This document shows positions 21,242 through 29,423 of a DNA stretch of 31,872 nucleotides, piece after piece. The stretch lies in the NCBI GenBank assembly GCA_910578365.1, contig CAJTRC010000026.1:1-31872 (forward strand). Reading direction: 5' to 3'. How positions within the stretch are numbered: the stretch's first letter is position 1; each line of letters begins with the position of its first letter. Origin of the DNA: an uncultured Muribaculaceae bacterium. GTDB lineage: Bacteria; Bacteroidota; Bacteroidia; Bacteroidales; Muribaculaceae. The notes beneath the pieces were generated by a model, which saw only the letters and a list, made by a program, of their open reading frames with translations, searched no databases and was not told the origin of the DNA. The translations under genes and the position numbers were made by a program.

Positions 21242-24200
21242 ATGAAAAAGAACTTCTTTCTCGAACACCCCGTGTTCGCCATAGTTATATCCATAGTGAT
21301 ATTTATAATAGGCGGAATAGGGTTGCTGCTGTTGCCGGTCGACCAATACCCCGACATTGTACCTCCGGTGGTGCGTGTAACGGCATCATATCCCGGAGCC
21401 GACGCAACCACGGTGACACAGGCCGTGGCTACGCCTATAGAGCAGGAACTCAACGGTACGCCGGGCATGATTTACATGTCGTCGACCAGCAGCAATTCCG
21501 GCGGATTTTCCGCCCTGGTGACATTTGACATCGACACGGACCCCGAGCTGGCCGCAGTCGACATTCAGAACCGCATCAAAAAGGCCGAGGCACGCCTGCC
21601 GGCCGAAGTGGTGCAGAACGGCATTTCGGTGTCGAAGGAAACCGCAAGCAGGCTGATGACGATAACCATACTCTCTGACGACCCCAAGTTCGACGAGGTA
21701 TATCTGAGCAACTATACCACCCTGAACGTAATTGACCCCCTGCGACGTATTCCGGGTGTGGGCTCGGTAAGTTCGGTCGGAGGCCGCTATTACGCCATGC
21801 AGATATGGGTGGAACCCGACAAATTGGCCGACCTCGGTCTGACAGTCAAGGACATACAGAACGCGCTTAAGGACCAGAACCGCGAGTCGGCGGCCGGTAC
21901 CCTGGGTATGGCGCCGATGAACGATGTGGATATTACCATGCCCATCATCGCGCGCGGACGCCTGTCGTCGGTAAAGGAATTCGAGGATATAGTGCTGCGT
22001 GCCGGCTCCAACGGCTCTATGATAAGGCTCAAGGATGTGGCCCGCATTTCGCTCGAAGCCCAGAGTTATGCCACTGAGAGCGGTATCAACGGCGGCAACG
22101 CGGCCGTGATAAACATCAACATGCTGCCCGGCTCCAATGCCATGGATGTGGCCGATGCTGTGAAAAAAGAGATGGGCGAGATAGCCAAAAACTTTCCGGC
22201 AGGCATAGACTACGAGATTCCATTCGATATGACCACATATATTAAGGAATCGATACACCATGTGTACCGAACCTTTTTCGAGGCACTGTTGCTGGTGATT
22301 GTGGTTGTGTTCCTGTCGCTGCAGAACTGGCGTGCCACGCTCATTCCGGTGGTGGCAGTGCCGATATCGCTTGTGGGCACGTTCGGTGTTATGCTCATGT
22401 TCGGCTTCTCGCTCAACATGCTTACCCTGCTTGGCCTTATTCTGGCCATAGGCATAGTGGTGGACGATGCCATAGTGGTGGTGGAGAATGTCGACCGCAT
22501 AATGAACAGTGAGAAGCTGTCGCCCAAGGAAGCCACCGCCAAAGCCATGCAGAACCTGGGCAGCGCCCTGGTGGCGATGTCGCTGGTGCTCTGCGCCGTA
22601 TTTGTGCCGGTAAGCTTTCTGCCCGGTATCACAGGCCAGCTGTACCGCCAGTTTACGGTCACCATAGCCGTGTCGGTGGTAATCTCCACAATTGTGGCCC
22701 TTACGCTGTCGCCTGTGATGTGCGCCGCACTTTTGCGCCCGGATTCTGGCAAGCGAAAAGCCCGTGCCTTCCGCCTCATCAACTGGTGGCTGGCCCGCGG
22801 CAACCGCTTCTACTCGCGCACCATACGCCGCACCGTCAACCATCCCAAGCGCATGTACACCGCCTTCGGTCTGGCTCTGGTGTTCATATATATGATGAAC
22901 GCCCTGATGCCACAGAGTTTTATGTCGCAGGAAGACCAGGGTTACTTTACCGTAGAACTCGAACTGCCCGAGGGCGCCACCATAGAGCGTACCCGCCAGG
23001 TAACAGAGAGAGCCATGAACAAGCTTATGACCGACCCCGACGTTGAGTATGTGCTCAACGTTACCGGTTCGTCGCCGCGTGTAGGCTCCAACCAGGCCCA
23101 TTCGCAGCTTACAGTGATACTCAAAGACTGGGGCAACCGCAGCAGCGAGGGCGCCATAGCCAAAGTACGCAGCCGTGTCCATGAGGCCTTGGCCGAATAT
23201 CCCGAGTGCAAGGTGTATGTGTTCTCGCCGGCCATCATTCCCGGCCTGGGCACAAGTGGCGGCTTTGAAATGGTGCTTGAGGCCCGCAGCGACGCTTCGT
23301 ACACCGACCTGCAGCGGGCTGTCGACACCCTGCGCCTGTACGCCAACGAGTCCAAGGCCATTGCCGACCTCAGTACTTCGATGCAGACCGACATTCCGCA
23401 GCTGTACTTCGATGTCGACCGCGACCGCGCCAAGATGCTGGGCATACCCGTAAGCGACATATTCTCGACCATGAAGGCCTTTACCGGCTCGGTGTATATC
23501 AACGACTTCAATATGTTCAACCGCATATATCGCGTGTATCTGCAGGCCGATGCACCATACCGCTCGAACCGCGACAACCTCAACCTATTCTTTGTAAAGA
23601 GTGCCGACGGGAGCATGGTGCCGGTATCGTCGCTGGGTACCTCGTACTTCACTACAGGACCGGGCACAATCGGACGATTCAACATGTTCAATTCGGCCAC
23701 AATATCGGGCGAGGCCGCTCACGGCTACAGTACCGGCGAGGCTATGGACGCATTGGAGAACATAGTGGCGGAGCATCTGCCATCGAACATAGGCGTGGAG
23801 TGGAGCGGACTGTCGTACCAGCAGCGCCACGAAAGCGGCAATACCGGCCTTACACTTGGTCTGGTGTTCCTGTTCGTATTCCTGTTCCTGGCGGCACTAT
23901 ACGAGAGCTGGGCTGTGCCTTTGGCGGTGATTCTGTCGCTGCCCATAGCGGGTGTGGGCGCCTATCTGGGCATCTGGGTCTGCGGGCTTGAAAGCAACGT
24001 GTACTTCCAGATAGGTCTGGTGATGCTCGTGGGCCTTGTAGCCAAGAACGCCATACTTATAGTGGAGTTCGCCAAAGAAGAGAGCGACAAAGGTGAGCCC
24101 GCCCTGTCGGCGGCTCTTACCGCGGCCCGACTGCGCTTCCGCCCCATTGTAATGACCTCCCTGGCCTTTATGCTGGGCCTTCTGCCGCTGCTGTTCGCCT

Positions 24201-24349
24201 CCGGCCCGGGTTCAGCTGCGCGTCGCGACATCGGCACCGGCGTGTTCTTCGGCATGGCCGTGGCCATTACCATAGGCATAGTGTTTGTGCCCTTCTTCTT
24301 CGTTCAGGTCAACAAACTTACCCACCGGTTAAAAAAACAAAAGAAATGA
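21242..24349 (+). CDS. RND multidrug efflux transporter (HAE1 family)
   Basis: A 1035-aa inner-membrane proton-driven pump of AcrB/MexB type, full length. Twelve hydrophobic helices in two halves, two large periplasmic loops; the proton-relay pair Asp408/Asp409 lies in GIVVDDAIVVVENV (TM4), and GLVAKNAILIVEFAKE carries the TM10 lysine. The early PDIVPPVVRVTASYPGADA stretch is typical. Substrates, such as bile salts or drugs, cannot be deduced. The stop codon overlaps the outer-membrane gene start (ATGA). Confidence 0.96.
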   Translation: MKKNFFLEHPVFAIVISIVIFIIGGIGLLLLPVDQYPDIVPPVVRVTASYPGADATTVTQAVATPIEQELNGTPGMIYMSSTSSNSGGFSALVTFDIDTDPELAAVDIQNRIKKAEARLPAEVVQNGISVSKETASRLMTITILSDDPKFDEVYLSNYTTLNVIDPLRRIPGVGSVSSVGGRYYAMQIWVEPDKLADLGLTVKDIQNALKDQNRESAAGTLGMAPMNDVDITMPIIARGRLSSVKEFEDIVLRAGSNGSMIRLKDVARISLEAQSYATESGINGGNAAVININMLPGSNAMDVADAVKKEMGEIAKNFPAGIDYEIPFDMTTYIKESIHHVYRTFFEALLLVIVVVFLSLQNWRATLIPVVAVPISLVGTFGVMLMFGFSLNMLTLLGLILAIGIVVDDAIVVVENVDRIMNSEKLSPKEATAKAMQNLGSALVAMSLVLCAVFVPVSFLPGITGQLYRQFTVTIAVSVVISTIVALTLSPVMCAALLRPDSGKRKARAFRLINWWLARGNRFYSRTIRRTVNHPKRMYTAFGLALVFIYMMNALMPQSFMSQEDQGYFTVELELPEGATIERTRQVTERAMNKLMTDPDVEYVLNVTGSSPRVGSNQAHSQLTVILKDWGNRSSEGAIAKVRSRVHEALAEYPECKVYVFSPAIIPGLGTSGGFEMVLEARSDASYTDLQRAVDTLRLYANESKAIADLSTSMQTDIPQLYFDVDRDRAKMLGIPVSDIFSTMKAFTGSVYINDFNMFNRIYRVYLQADAPYRSNRDNLNLFFVKSADGSMVPVSSLGTSYFTTGPGTIGRFNMFNSATISGEAAHGYSTGEAMDALENIVAEHLPSNIGVEWSGLSYQQRHESGNTGLTLGLVFLFVFLFLAALYESWAVPLAVILSLPIAGVGAYLGIWVCGLESNVYFQIGLVMLVGLVAKNAILIVEFAKEESDKGEPALSAALTAARLRFRPIVMTSLAFMLGLLPLLFASGPGSAARRDIGTGVFFGMAVAITIGIVFVPFFFVQVNKLTHRLKKQKK

Positions 24350-25719
24350 AAAAGCTATTCGTCATACTGTTTCTGCTGCCGCTGCTGTGGAACTGCTCCG
24401 GTACCCGCAACCTCAGCGAGGCTAATTTGGGCGACATGCCTCAGACATATATCGAAGGCGCAGCGGTTGACTCGCTGTCGCTGGCTGACCTCAAATGGTG
24501 GCAGTTCTACAGCGACTCAACCTTGGTAAGCCTTATGCGCCGGGCCCTTGAGAACAACCGCGACCTGCTTAAATGTGCCTCGCGGGTTGAGGAAATGCGT
24601 CGCTTGTACGGTGTGCAGCAGCTGAATATTCTGCCTACGGTAAACGCTCAGATTGCACACTCGCATGAAACCAATGACTATAACGGCAGCGGCACCACCA
24701 AAGACCCCGAGTACGACCTCAAGTTGCCAATCACCTGGGAGATTAATCTGTGGGGCTCGCTGAGCTATGCCCGCAAGGGAGCCAAGGCCGGCTTTATGGC
24801 ATCGGTGGAAGACTATCGCGCCATGCGCATGACTCTTATTTCCGAAGTGGCCGGCACTTACTTCAAGCTGCTGTCGCTCGAAAACGAACTTACAATAGTG
24901 CGTCAGACTCTGGAAACACGCAAGGAGTCGCTCGAACAGGCCCGCATACGCTTCGAAGGAGGCCTCACTCCCGAAACCACCTACCAGCAGGCCAAGGTGG
25001 AATACGCCACCACGGCGTCGCTGGTGCCGGACCTGGAACTGAAGGTGGCCTCGATGCGCAATGCCCTTACACTGCTGCTGGGCGAATATCCCCACGAAAT
25101 CCATGAGCGCAAGGGCTATATATTCGATGCCGGAATAGGCTCGCGGATGCCGGTAGGAGCAACCTCCGATCTGCTCAAGCGCCGTCCCGACCTGCGCGCC
25201 GCCGAGCAGCGCCTGCGTGCCGCCATGGCAAAGGTGGGCGTAAGCTATGCCGACCGATTTCCTTCGCTGCGCCTGGGCTTTACTCCCGGTTTCGAAAACG
25301 ACGGCCTTAAAAACTTCTTTAAGTCGCCATTCACATATATTGTAGGCTCAATTACCGGTACAGTACTGGATTTCGGACGCAATAAGCGCAAGTATCAGGC
25401 AGCAATCGCCGCCTACGATCAGAGCCGCTACACCTACGAGCAGGCGGTTATCGCGGCGTTCACCGAAGTAAACACTGCCATCACAGCCTTTCAGAAATAC
25501 CGCGAGAATACTCGCGTGCAGCAGGAACTTATGGCCGCCGCCCGCGAATATGTACGTTTGGCACGTCTGCAGTACATGGGCGGCAGTCTGAATTATATAG
25601 ATGTACTCGATGCCCAGCGTCGCTACTTCAGTGCCCAGATTGGCGTGAACAACGCTCTGCTCGACGAATATCTGGCCCTTATCAATCTCTACCGGTCGCT
25701 TGGCGGAGGTACCGATTGA
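24346..25719 (+). CDS. Outer-membrane efflux lipoprotein (TolC/NodT/OprM type)
   Basis: A 457-aa outer-membrane factor. The lipoprotein signal ends at Cys17 (LLWNC), after which come two repeats of the outer-membrane efflux protein domain, with long helices such as QTLETRKESLEQARIRFEGG and the conserved LLKRRPDLRAAEQRLRAA. It forms the trimeric exit duct for the pump encoded upstream. Four-bp overlap with the transporter gene shows translational coupling. Last gene of the operon; the FKBP promoter starts only 2 bp after its stop codon. Confidence 0.94.
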   Translation: MKKLFVILFLLPLLWNCSGTRNLSEANLGDMPQTYIEGAAVDSLSLADLKWWQFYSDSTLVSLMRRALENNRDLLKCASRVEEMRRLYGVQQLNILPTVNAQIAHSHETNDYNGSGTTKDPEYDLKLPITWEINLWGSLSYARKGAKAGFMASVEDYRAMRMTLISEVAGTYFKLLSLENELTIVRQTLETRKESLEQARIRFEGGLTPETTYQQAKVEYATTASLVPDLELKVASMRNALTLLLGEYPHEIHERKGYIFDAGIGSRMPVGATSDLLKRRPDLRAAEQRLRAAMAKVGVSYADRFPSLRLGFTPGFENDGLKNFFKSPFTYIVGSITGTVLDFGRNKRKYQAAIAAYDQSRYTYEQAVIAAFTEVNTAITAFQKYRENTRVQQELMAAAREYVRLARLQYMGGSLNYIDVLDAQRRYFSAQIGVNNALLDEYLALINLYRSLGGGTD

Positions 25720-25720
25720 A

Positions 25721-25752
25721 TTTGTGATTCTCGACAAAATGCCCTAAATTTG
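25721..25752 (+). promoter_or_regulatory. Promoter of the FKBP gene
   Basis: TTTG (25721-25724), 20 nt, TAAATTTG (25745-25752). The ATG is only 8 nt after the -7 element, so the leader is a few bases at most. Confidence 0.75.
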
Positions 25753-25760
25753 CAAGTACT

Positions 25761-26159
25761 ATGGCAAAACAGGACTATATTGAAAAAAACCGCCGGTGGC
25801 TGGCCGAAAAGGCCGGCGAACCCGGTGTGAAGGCCCTCGACAAGGGTATATATTACAAAGTGCTACGTGCGGGCAAACCGGGCGGAGCCTCGCCCAACCG
25901 CGGCAGTGTGGTGAATGTTCACTACAGCGGCAAGACTATCAACGGCAAAACCTTCGACAGTAGCCGTGGCGGCGTAGCTCCGGCTTTCAGGCTGCGTGAA
26001 CTCATCCCCGGATGGATAATAGCCCTGCAGCAGATGCACATCGGCGACAAGTGGGAAGTCTATATTCCTGCCGAGCAGGCCTATGGCCGTTTCAGTCAGC
26101 CCGGCATACCGGGCGGCTCCACGTTGATATTCGAAATCGAACTCCTCGGAGTAATGTAG
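25761..26159 (+). CDS. FKBP-type peptidyl-prolyl cis-trans isomerase
   Basis: A 132-aa protein with a short helical N-terminus (1-25) and a C-terminal FKBP domain: VNVHYSGKTINGKTFDSS (47-64), PGWIIALQQM, and the usual WEVYIPAEQAYG then GSTLIFEIELL. It catalyses proline isomerisation in protein folding. There is no signal peptide or lipobox, so this copy is probably cytoplasmic, whereas many Bacteroidales FKBPs are exported lipoproteins. Its own promoter separates it from the RND operon, and a GC-rich hairpin follows the stop codon. Confidence 0.92.
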   Translation: MAKQDYIEKNRRWLAEKAGEPGVKALDKGIYYKVLRAGKPGGASPNRGSVVNVHYSGKTINGKTFDSSRGGVAPAFRLRELIPGWIIALQQMHIGDKWEVYIPAEQAYGRFSQPGIPGGSTLIFEIELLGVM

Positions 26160-26184
26160 CCCCCCTCCTTCATCGGGTGGGGGG
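26160..26184 (+). terminator. GC-rich hairpin after the FKBP gene
   Basis: Six C residues directly after the stop pair with part of an eight-G run (26179-26186), plus an inner CC/GG pair across a T-T mismatch and a 7-nt loop. There is no T-tract, so termination would be factor-dependent or weak. Confidence 0.4.
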
Positions 26185-26229
26185 GGATGACAGCATTCCG
26201 CCGTCCGCTACTTGAGGGTTACAAAAAAA

Positions 26230-26261
26230 TTTGCGTGTTTCGTAAAAAATGCGTAATTTTG
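26230..26261 (+). promoter_or_regulatory. Promoter of the DUF1846 gene
   Basis: TTTG (26230-26233), 20 nt, TAATTTTG (26254-26261); the ATG at 26271 lies 9 nt after the -7 element, implying a very short leader. Confidence 0.75.
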
Positions 26262-26270
26262 TAACCCGTT

Positions 26271-27749
26271 ATGAAATACGGCTTTGACAACGACAAGTAT
26301 CTGAAAATTCAGTCCGAACACATCAAGGAGCGTATAGCCCAGTTCGGAAATAAGCTCTATCTGGAGCTTGGTGGCAAACTCTTCGACGATTATCATGCCA
26401 GCAGAGTTCTGCCTGGTTTTAAACCCGACAGCAAGTTGAAAATGCTGTCACAACTGGCCGACAGCGCCGAGATTGTGATAGTAATCAGCGCCCGCGACAT
26501 TGAGAAAAACAAGGTGCGCGGCGACCTGGGCATTACCTATGATATGGATGTGCTGCGCTTGCGCGAGGAATTCCAAAAGCGTGGCTTCCTGGTTAGCTCA
26601 GTGGTGGTGACGCATTACAACGGCCAGTCGAGCGCCGATTCATTCCGGGCTCGACTGCAGCGCATGGGTGTAACAACTTATGTGCATTACACCATCGAAG
26701 GATATCCCAATAATGTCGACCTGATAGACTCCGACGACGGATTCGGACGCAACGACTATGTCGAAACCACCCGTCCGCTGGTGATTGTCACCGCCCCCGG
26801 CCCCGGCAGCGGCAAGATGGCAGTGTGCCTGAGCCAGCTCTACAACGAGAACAAGCGGGGCATAGAAGCCGGCTACGCCAAGTTCGAAACATTTCCGGTT
26901 TGGAATCTGCCGCTGAAGCACCCGGTGAACATAGCCTACGAGGCTGCCACCGCCGACCTCAACGATGTGAACATGATTGACCCGTTCCACCTGGAGGCAT
27001 ACGGCACGACTGCCATCAACTATAATCGCGACATTGAAATATTTCCGGTGCTGAACGCACTGTTCGAGGGTATCTACGGCCAGAATCCCTACAAGTCGCC
27101 CACCGACATGGGTGTGAATATGGTAGGCTTCTGTATCGACGACGACAACGTGTGCTGCGACGCTTCGAAGAACGAAATCATACGCCGCTACTTCACCGCC
27201 CTCAACGCCATGGCCATGGGCGACGGCAACGAGAGCGAGGTCAACAAGATATCGCTGCTGTTCAAGCAGGCAAAAATCGATGTCAACTACCGCAAGTGTG
27301 TAGCCCCGGCACGTGAGCGGGCCGAGCGCTGTGGCGTGCCATGCAGCGCCATAGAGCTTGCCGACGGCACCATCATAACCAGCGAAACCAGCGAGCTGTT
27401 GGGTACAAGCGCGGCGCTGATACTCAACGCCATAAAGCACCTGGCCGGCATCGACCATGCAGTGAAGCTGATACCTCAGCACATGATAGAGCCGATACAG
27501 TACACCAAAATCAACTACCTCCGCAGCCGCAACAAACGCCTCCATACCGACGAGGTGCTGGTGGCGCTGTCGGTGCTCAGCACCCACGACGAGGCCTGCC
27601 GCCGCGCGCTTGAAGTGTTGCCGCAACTCCATGGCTGTCAGGTACACTCCACGGTGATGCTGGGCGAAGTCGACCGTAAAATATACAAGAAGCTCGGAGT
27701 GGGCCTTAGCTGCGATCCTGCGCAGAAAAAGCCAAAAACTATGCTTTAA
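26271..27749 (+). CDS. DUF1846 family protein
   Basis: A 492-aa cytoplasmic protein, full length for the family, beginning with the characteristic GFDNDKYLKIQSEHIKERI and LYLELGGKLFDDYHASRVLPGF (near 1-47). A Gly-rich loop APGPGSGKMAVCLSQLY (about 174-190) resembles a nucleotide-binding turn. DUF1846 proteins are widespread in Bacteroidales and Firmicutes; structures exist, but I know no established function. It has its own promoter and stands alone between the FKBP gene and pyrG. Confidence 0.92.
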   Translation: MKYGFDNDKYLKIQSEHIKERIAQFGNKLYLELGGKLFDDYHASRVLPGFKPDSKLKMLSQLADSAEIVIVISARDIEKNKVRGDLGITYDMDVLRLREEFQKRGFLVSSVVVTHYNGQSSADSFRARLQRMGVTTYVHYTIEGYPNNVDLIDSDDGFGRNDYVETTRPLVIVTAPGPGSGKMAVCLSQLYNENKRGIEAGYAKFETFPVWNLPLKHPVNIAYEAATADLNDVNMIDPFHLEAYGTTAINYNRDIEIFPVLNALFEGIYGQNPYKSPTDMGVNMVGFCIDDDNVCCDASKNEIIRRYFTALNAMAMGDGNESEVNKISLLFKQAKIDVNYRKCVAPARERAERCGVPCSAIELADGTIITSETSELLGTSAALILNAIKHLAGIDHAVKLIPQHMIEPIQYTKINYLRSRNKRLHTDEVLVALSVLSTHDEACRRALEVLPQLHGCQVHSTVMLGEVDRKIYKKLGVGLSCDPAQKKPKTML

Positions 27750-27784
27750 GTCCACTTTGTAGCGGACGCTTGAATAAATTTTCG

Positions 27785-27792
27785 TATCTTTG
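27785..27792 (+). promoter_or_regulatory. -7 element of the pyrG-yidC operon
   Basis: TATCTTTG, 20 nt before the GTG start. TTG-like sequences occur at 12 and 25 nt upstream, neither at ideal spacing. Confidence 0.55.
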
Positions 27793-27812
27793 CAATTTCA
27801 AAAATCATCTAA

Positions 27813-29423
27813 GTGGAAACCAAGTACATATTCGTCACCGGCGGCGTGGTATCGTCGTTAGGAAAGGGTATAATTTCTTCATCACTGGCCTGCCTGCTTA
27901 AAGCCCGCGGTTACAGAGTGACTATACAGAAATTCGACCCATATATAAACATAGACCCCGGCACGCTCAACCCCTATGAGCATGGCGAATGTTACGTGAC
28001 CGTCGACGGCCATGAGGCCGACCTTGACCTTGGACATTACGAACGCTTTACCGACATCCAGACCACACGCGCCAACAATGTTACCACCGGACGCATCTAT
28101 CAGAGCGTAATCGACAAGGAGCGCCGTGGCGATTATCTGGGCAAGACGGTGCAGATTGTGCCGCATATCACCGATGAGATAAAGCGCAACGTAAAAGCCC
28201 TGGGCAATACCGGCAAATTCGACTTCATAATCACCGAAATAGGCGGTGTGGTAGGTGACATCGAGTCGCTGCCTTTCCTTGAGGCCGTGCGCCAGTTGCG
28301 CTGGGAACTTGGCCGCAGCGCCCTGTGCGTGCATCTGACCTATGTGCCCTATATAGCGGCCGCCAAGGAAATCAAGACCAAGCCTACACAGCACTCCGTA
28401 AAGCAGCTGCAACAGTTGGGTATACAGCCCGATGTGCTTGTGCTGCGAACCGAGCACGATATTCCGGCCGAAGTACGCCGCAAAATTGCCCTGTTCTGCA
28501 ACGTGGCGGCCGACGCTGTGGTCGACTCCAAGGATGTTGACTCAATCTACAAGGTTCCCCTGACCATGCATGCCCAGAAGCTCGACGAGATTGTGCTGCG
28601 TCTGATGGATGTGAAATATCAGGGAGAGCCTCACATGGCCCCGTGGCTCGATTTCATAGCAAAACTCGATGCCGCCACAGAGCCTGTAACCATTGGTCTG
28701 GTGGGCAAGTATGTGGAGCTGCAGGATGCCTACAAATCGATCAACGAGGCCCTGCTGCACGCCGCCACATACGCCGACCGCAAACTTAACCTTGTGTACA
28801 TACACTCCGAAAAGCTGACCGAGGCCGATGTCGACGAAAAACTCTCGGGCATGGACGGTGTGGTCATAGCCCCGGGTTTCGGCCAGCGAGGTATCGAAGG
28901 CAAGTTCACAGCCCTGCGCTGGTGCCGCGAGCACAACGTGCCCACCTTCGGCATTTGTCTGGGCATGCAGTGCATGGTGATTGAGTTTGCCCGCAACGTA
29001 CTGGGCATGGCCGACGCCAATTCCACCGAAATGGACCCCAAGACAGCCTACCCGGTAATCGACCTGATGGACGAGCAGAAAAGCATATCGAACCTCGGAG
29101 GCACCATGCGCCTGGGAGCGTACGACTGTGTGTTCCGTCCGGGCTCGATGGCCGCGCGTGCCTATGGCAGCGAGCAGGTGCGCGAACGCCACCGCCACCG
29201 CTTTGAGTTCAACTCCGACTACCGCAATGCCTTTGAGCAGGCAGGTATGGAGTGTGTGGGCCTAAACCCCGACACCGGTCTGGTGGAGGTGGTGGAGATG
29301 CCGTCGAAGCGCTGGTTTATCGGCACCCAGTACCACCCCGAGTACTCCTCGACAGTACTATCACCCAACCCCATATTCAAGAGCTTTATCCAAGCAGCCA
29401 TAAATTATCGTAACGAAAAATGA
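27813..29423 (+). CDS. pyrG: CTP synthase
   Basis: A 536-aa enzyme making CTP from UTP, ATP and glutamine. The N-terminal synthetase domain opens with KYIFVTGGVVSSLGKGI (4-20, ATP loop); the C-terminal glutaminase domain has GICLGMQC (380-387, nucleophile Cys382) and HPE (508-510, catalytic His and Glu). The start is a GTG, preceded by a short leader; no in-frame ATG fits the conserved METKYIF beginning. It overlaps yidC by 4 bp (ATGA), so nucleotide supply and membrane insertion genes are co-translated, a pairing I believe is common in Bacteroidales. Confidence 0.97.
   Translation: METKYIFVTGGVVSSLGKGIISSSLACLLKARGYRVTIQKFDPYINIDPGTLNPYEHGECYVTVDGHEADLDLGHYERFTDIQTTRANNVTTGRIYQSVIDKERRGDYLGKTVQIVPHITDEIKRNVKALGNTGKFDFIITEIGGVVGDIESLPFLEAVRQLRWELGRSALCVHLTYVPYIAAAKEIKTKPTQHSVKQLQQLGIQPDVLVLRTEHDIPAEVRRKIALFCNVAADAVVDSKDVDSIYKVPLTMHAQKLDEIVLRLMDVKYQGEPHMAPWLDFIAKLDAATEPVTIGLVGKYVELQDAYKSINEALLHAATYADRKLNLVYIHSEKLTEADVDEKLSGMDGVVIAPGFGQRGIEGKFTALRWCREHNVPTFGICLGMQCMVIEFARNVLGMADANSTEMDPKTAYPVIDLMDEQKSISNLGGTMRLGAYDCVFRPGSMAARAYGSEQVRERHRHRFEFNSDYRNAFEQAGMECVGLNPDTGLVEVVEMPSKRWFIGTQYHPEYSSTVLSPNPIFKSFIQAAINYRNEK

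Noticed and set aside
21386..23182. Long minus-strand frame of about 600 codons opposite the RND pump
   Set aside because: It is His/Tyr/Gly-rich shadow translation of a highly conserved transporter gene with no motif of its own.
26160..26187. G-rich run as a G-quadruplex
   Set aside because: There is only one long G-run plus one GGG; a simple C/G hairpin explains it better.
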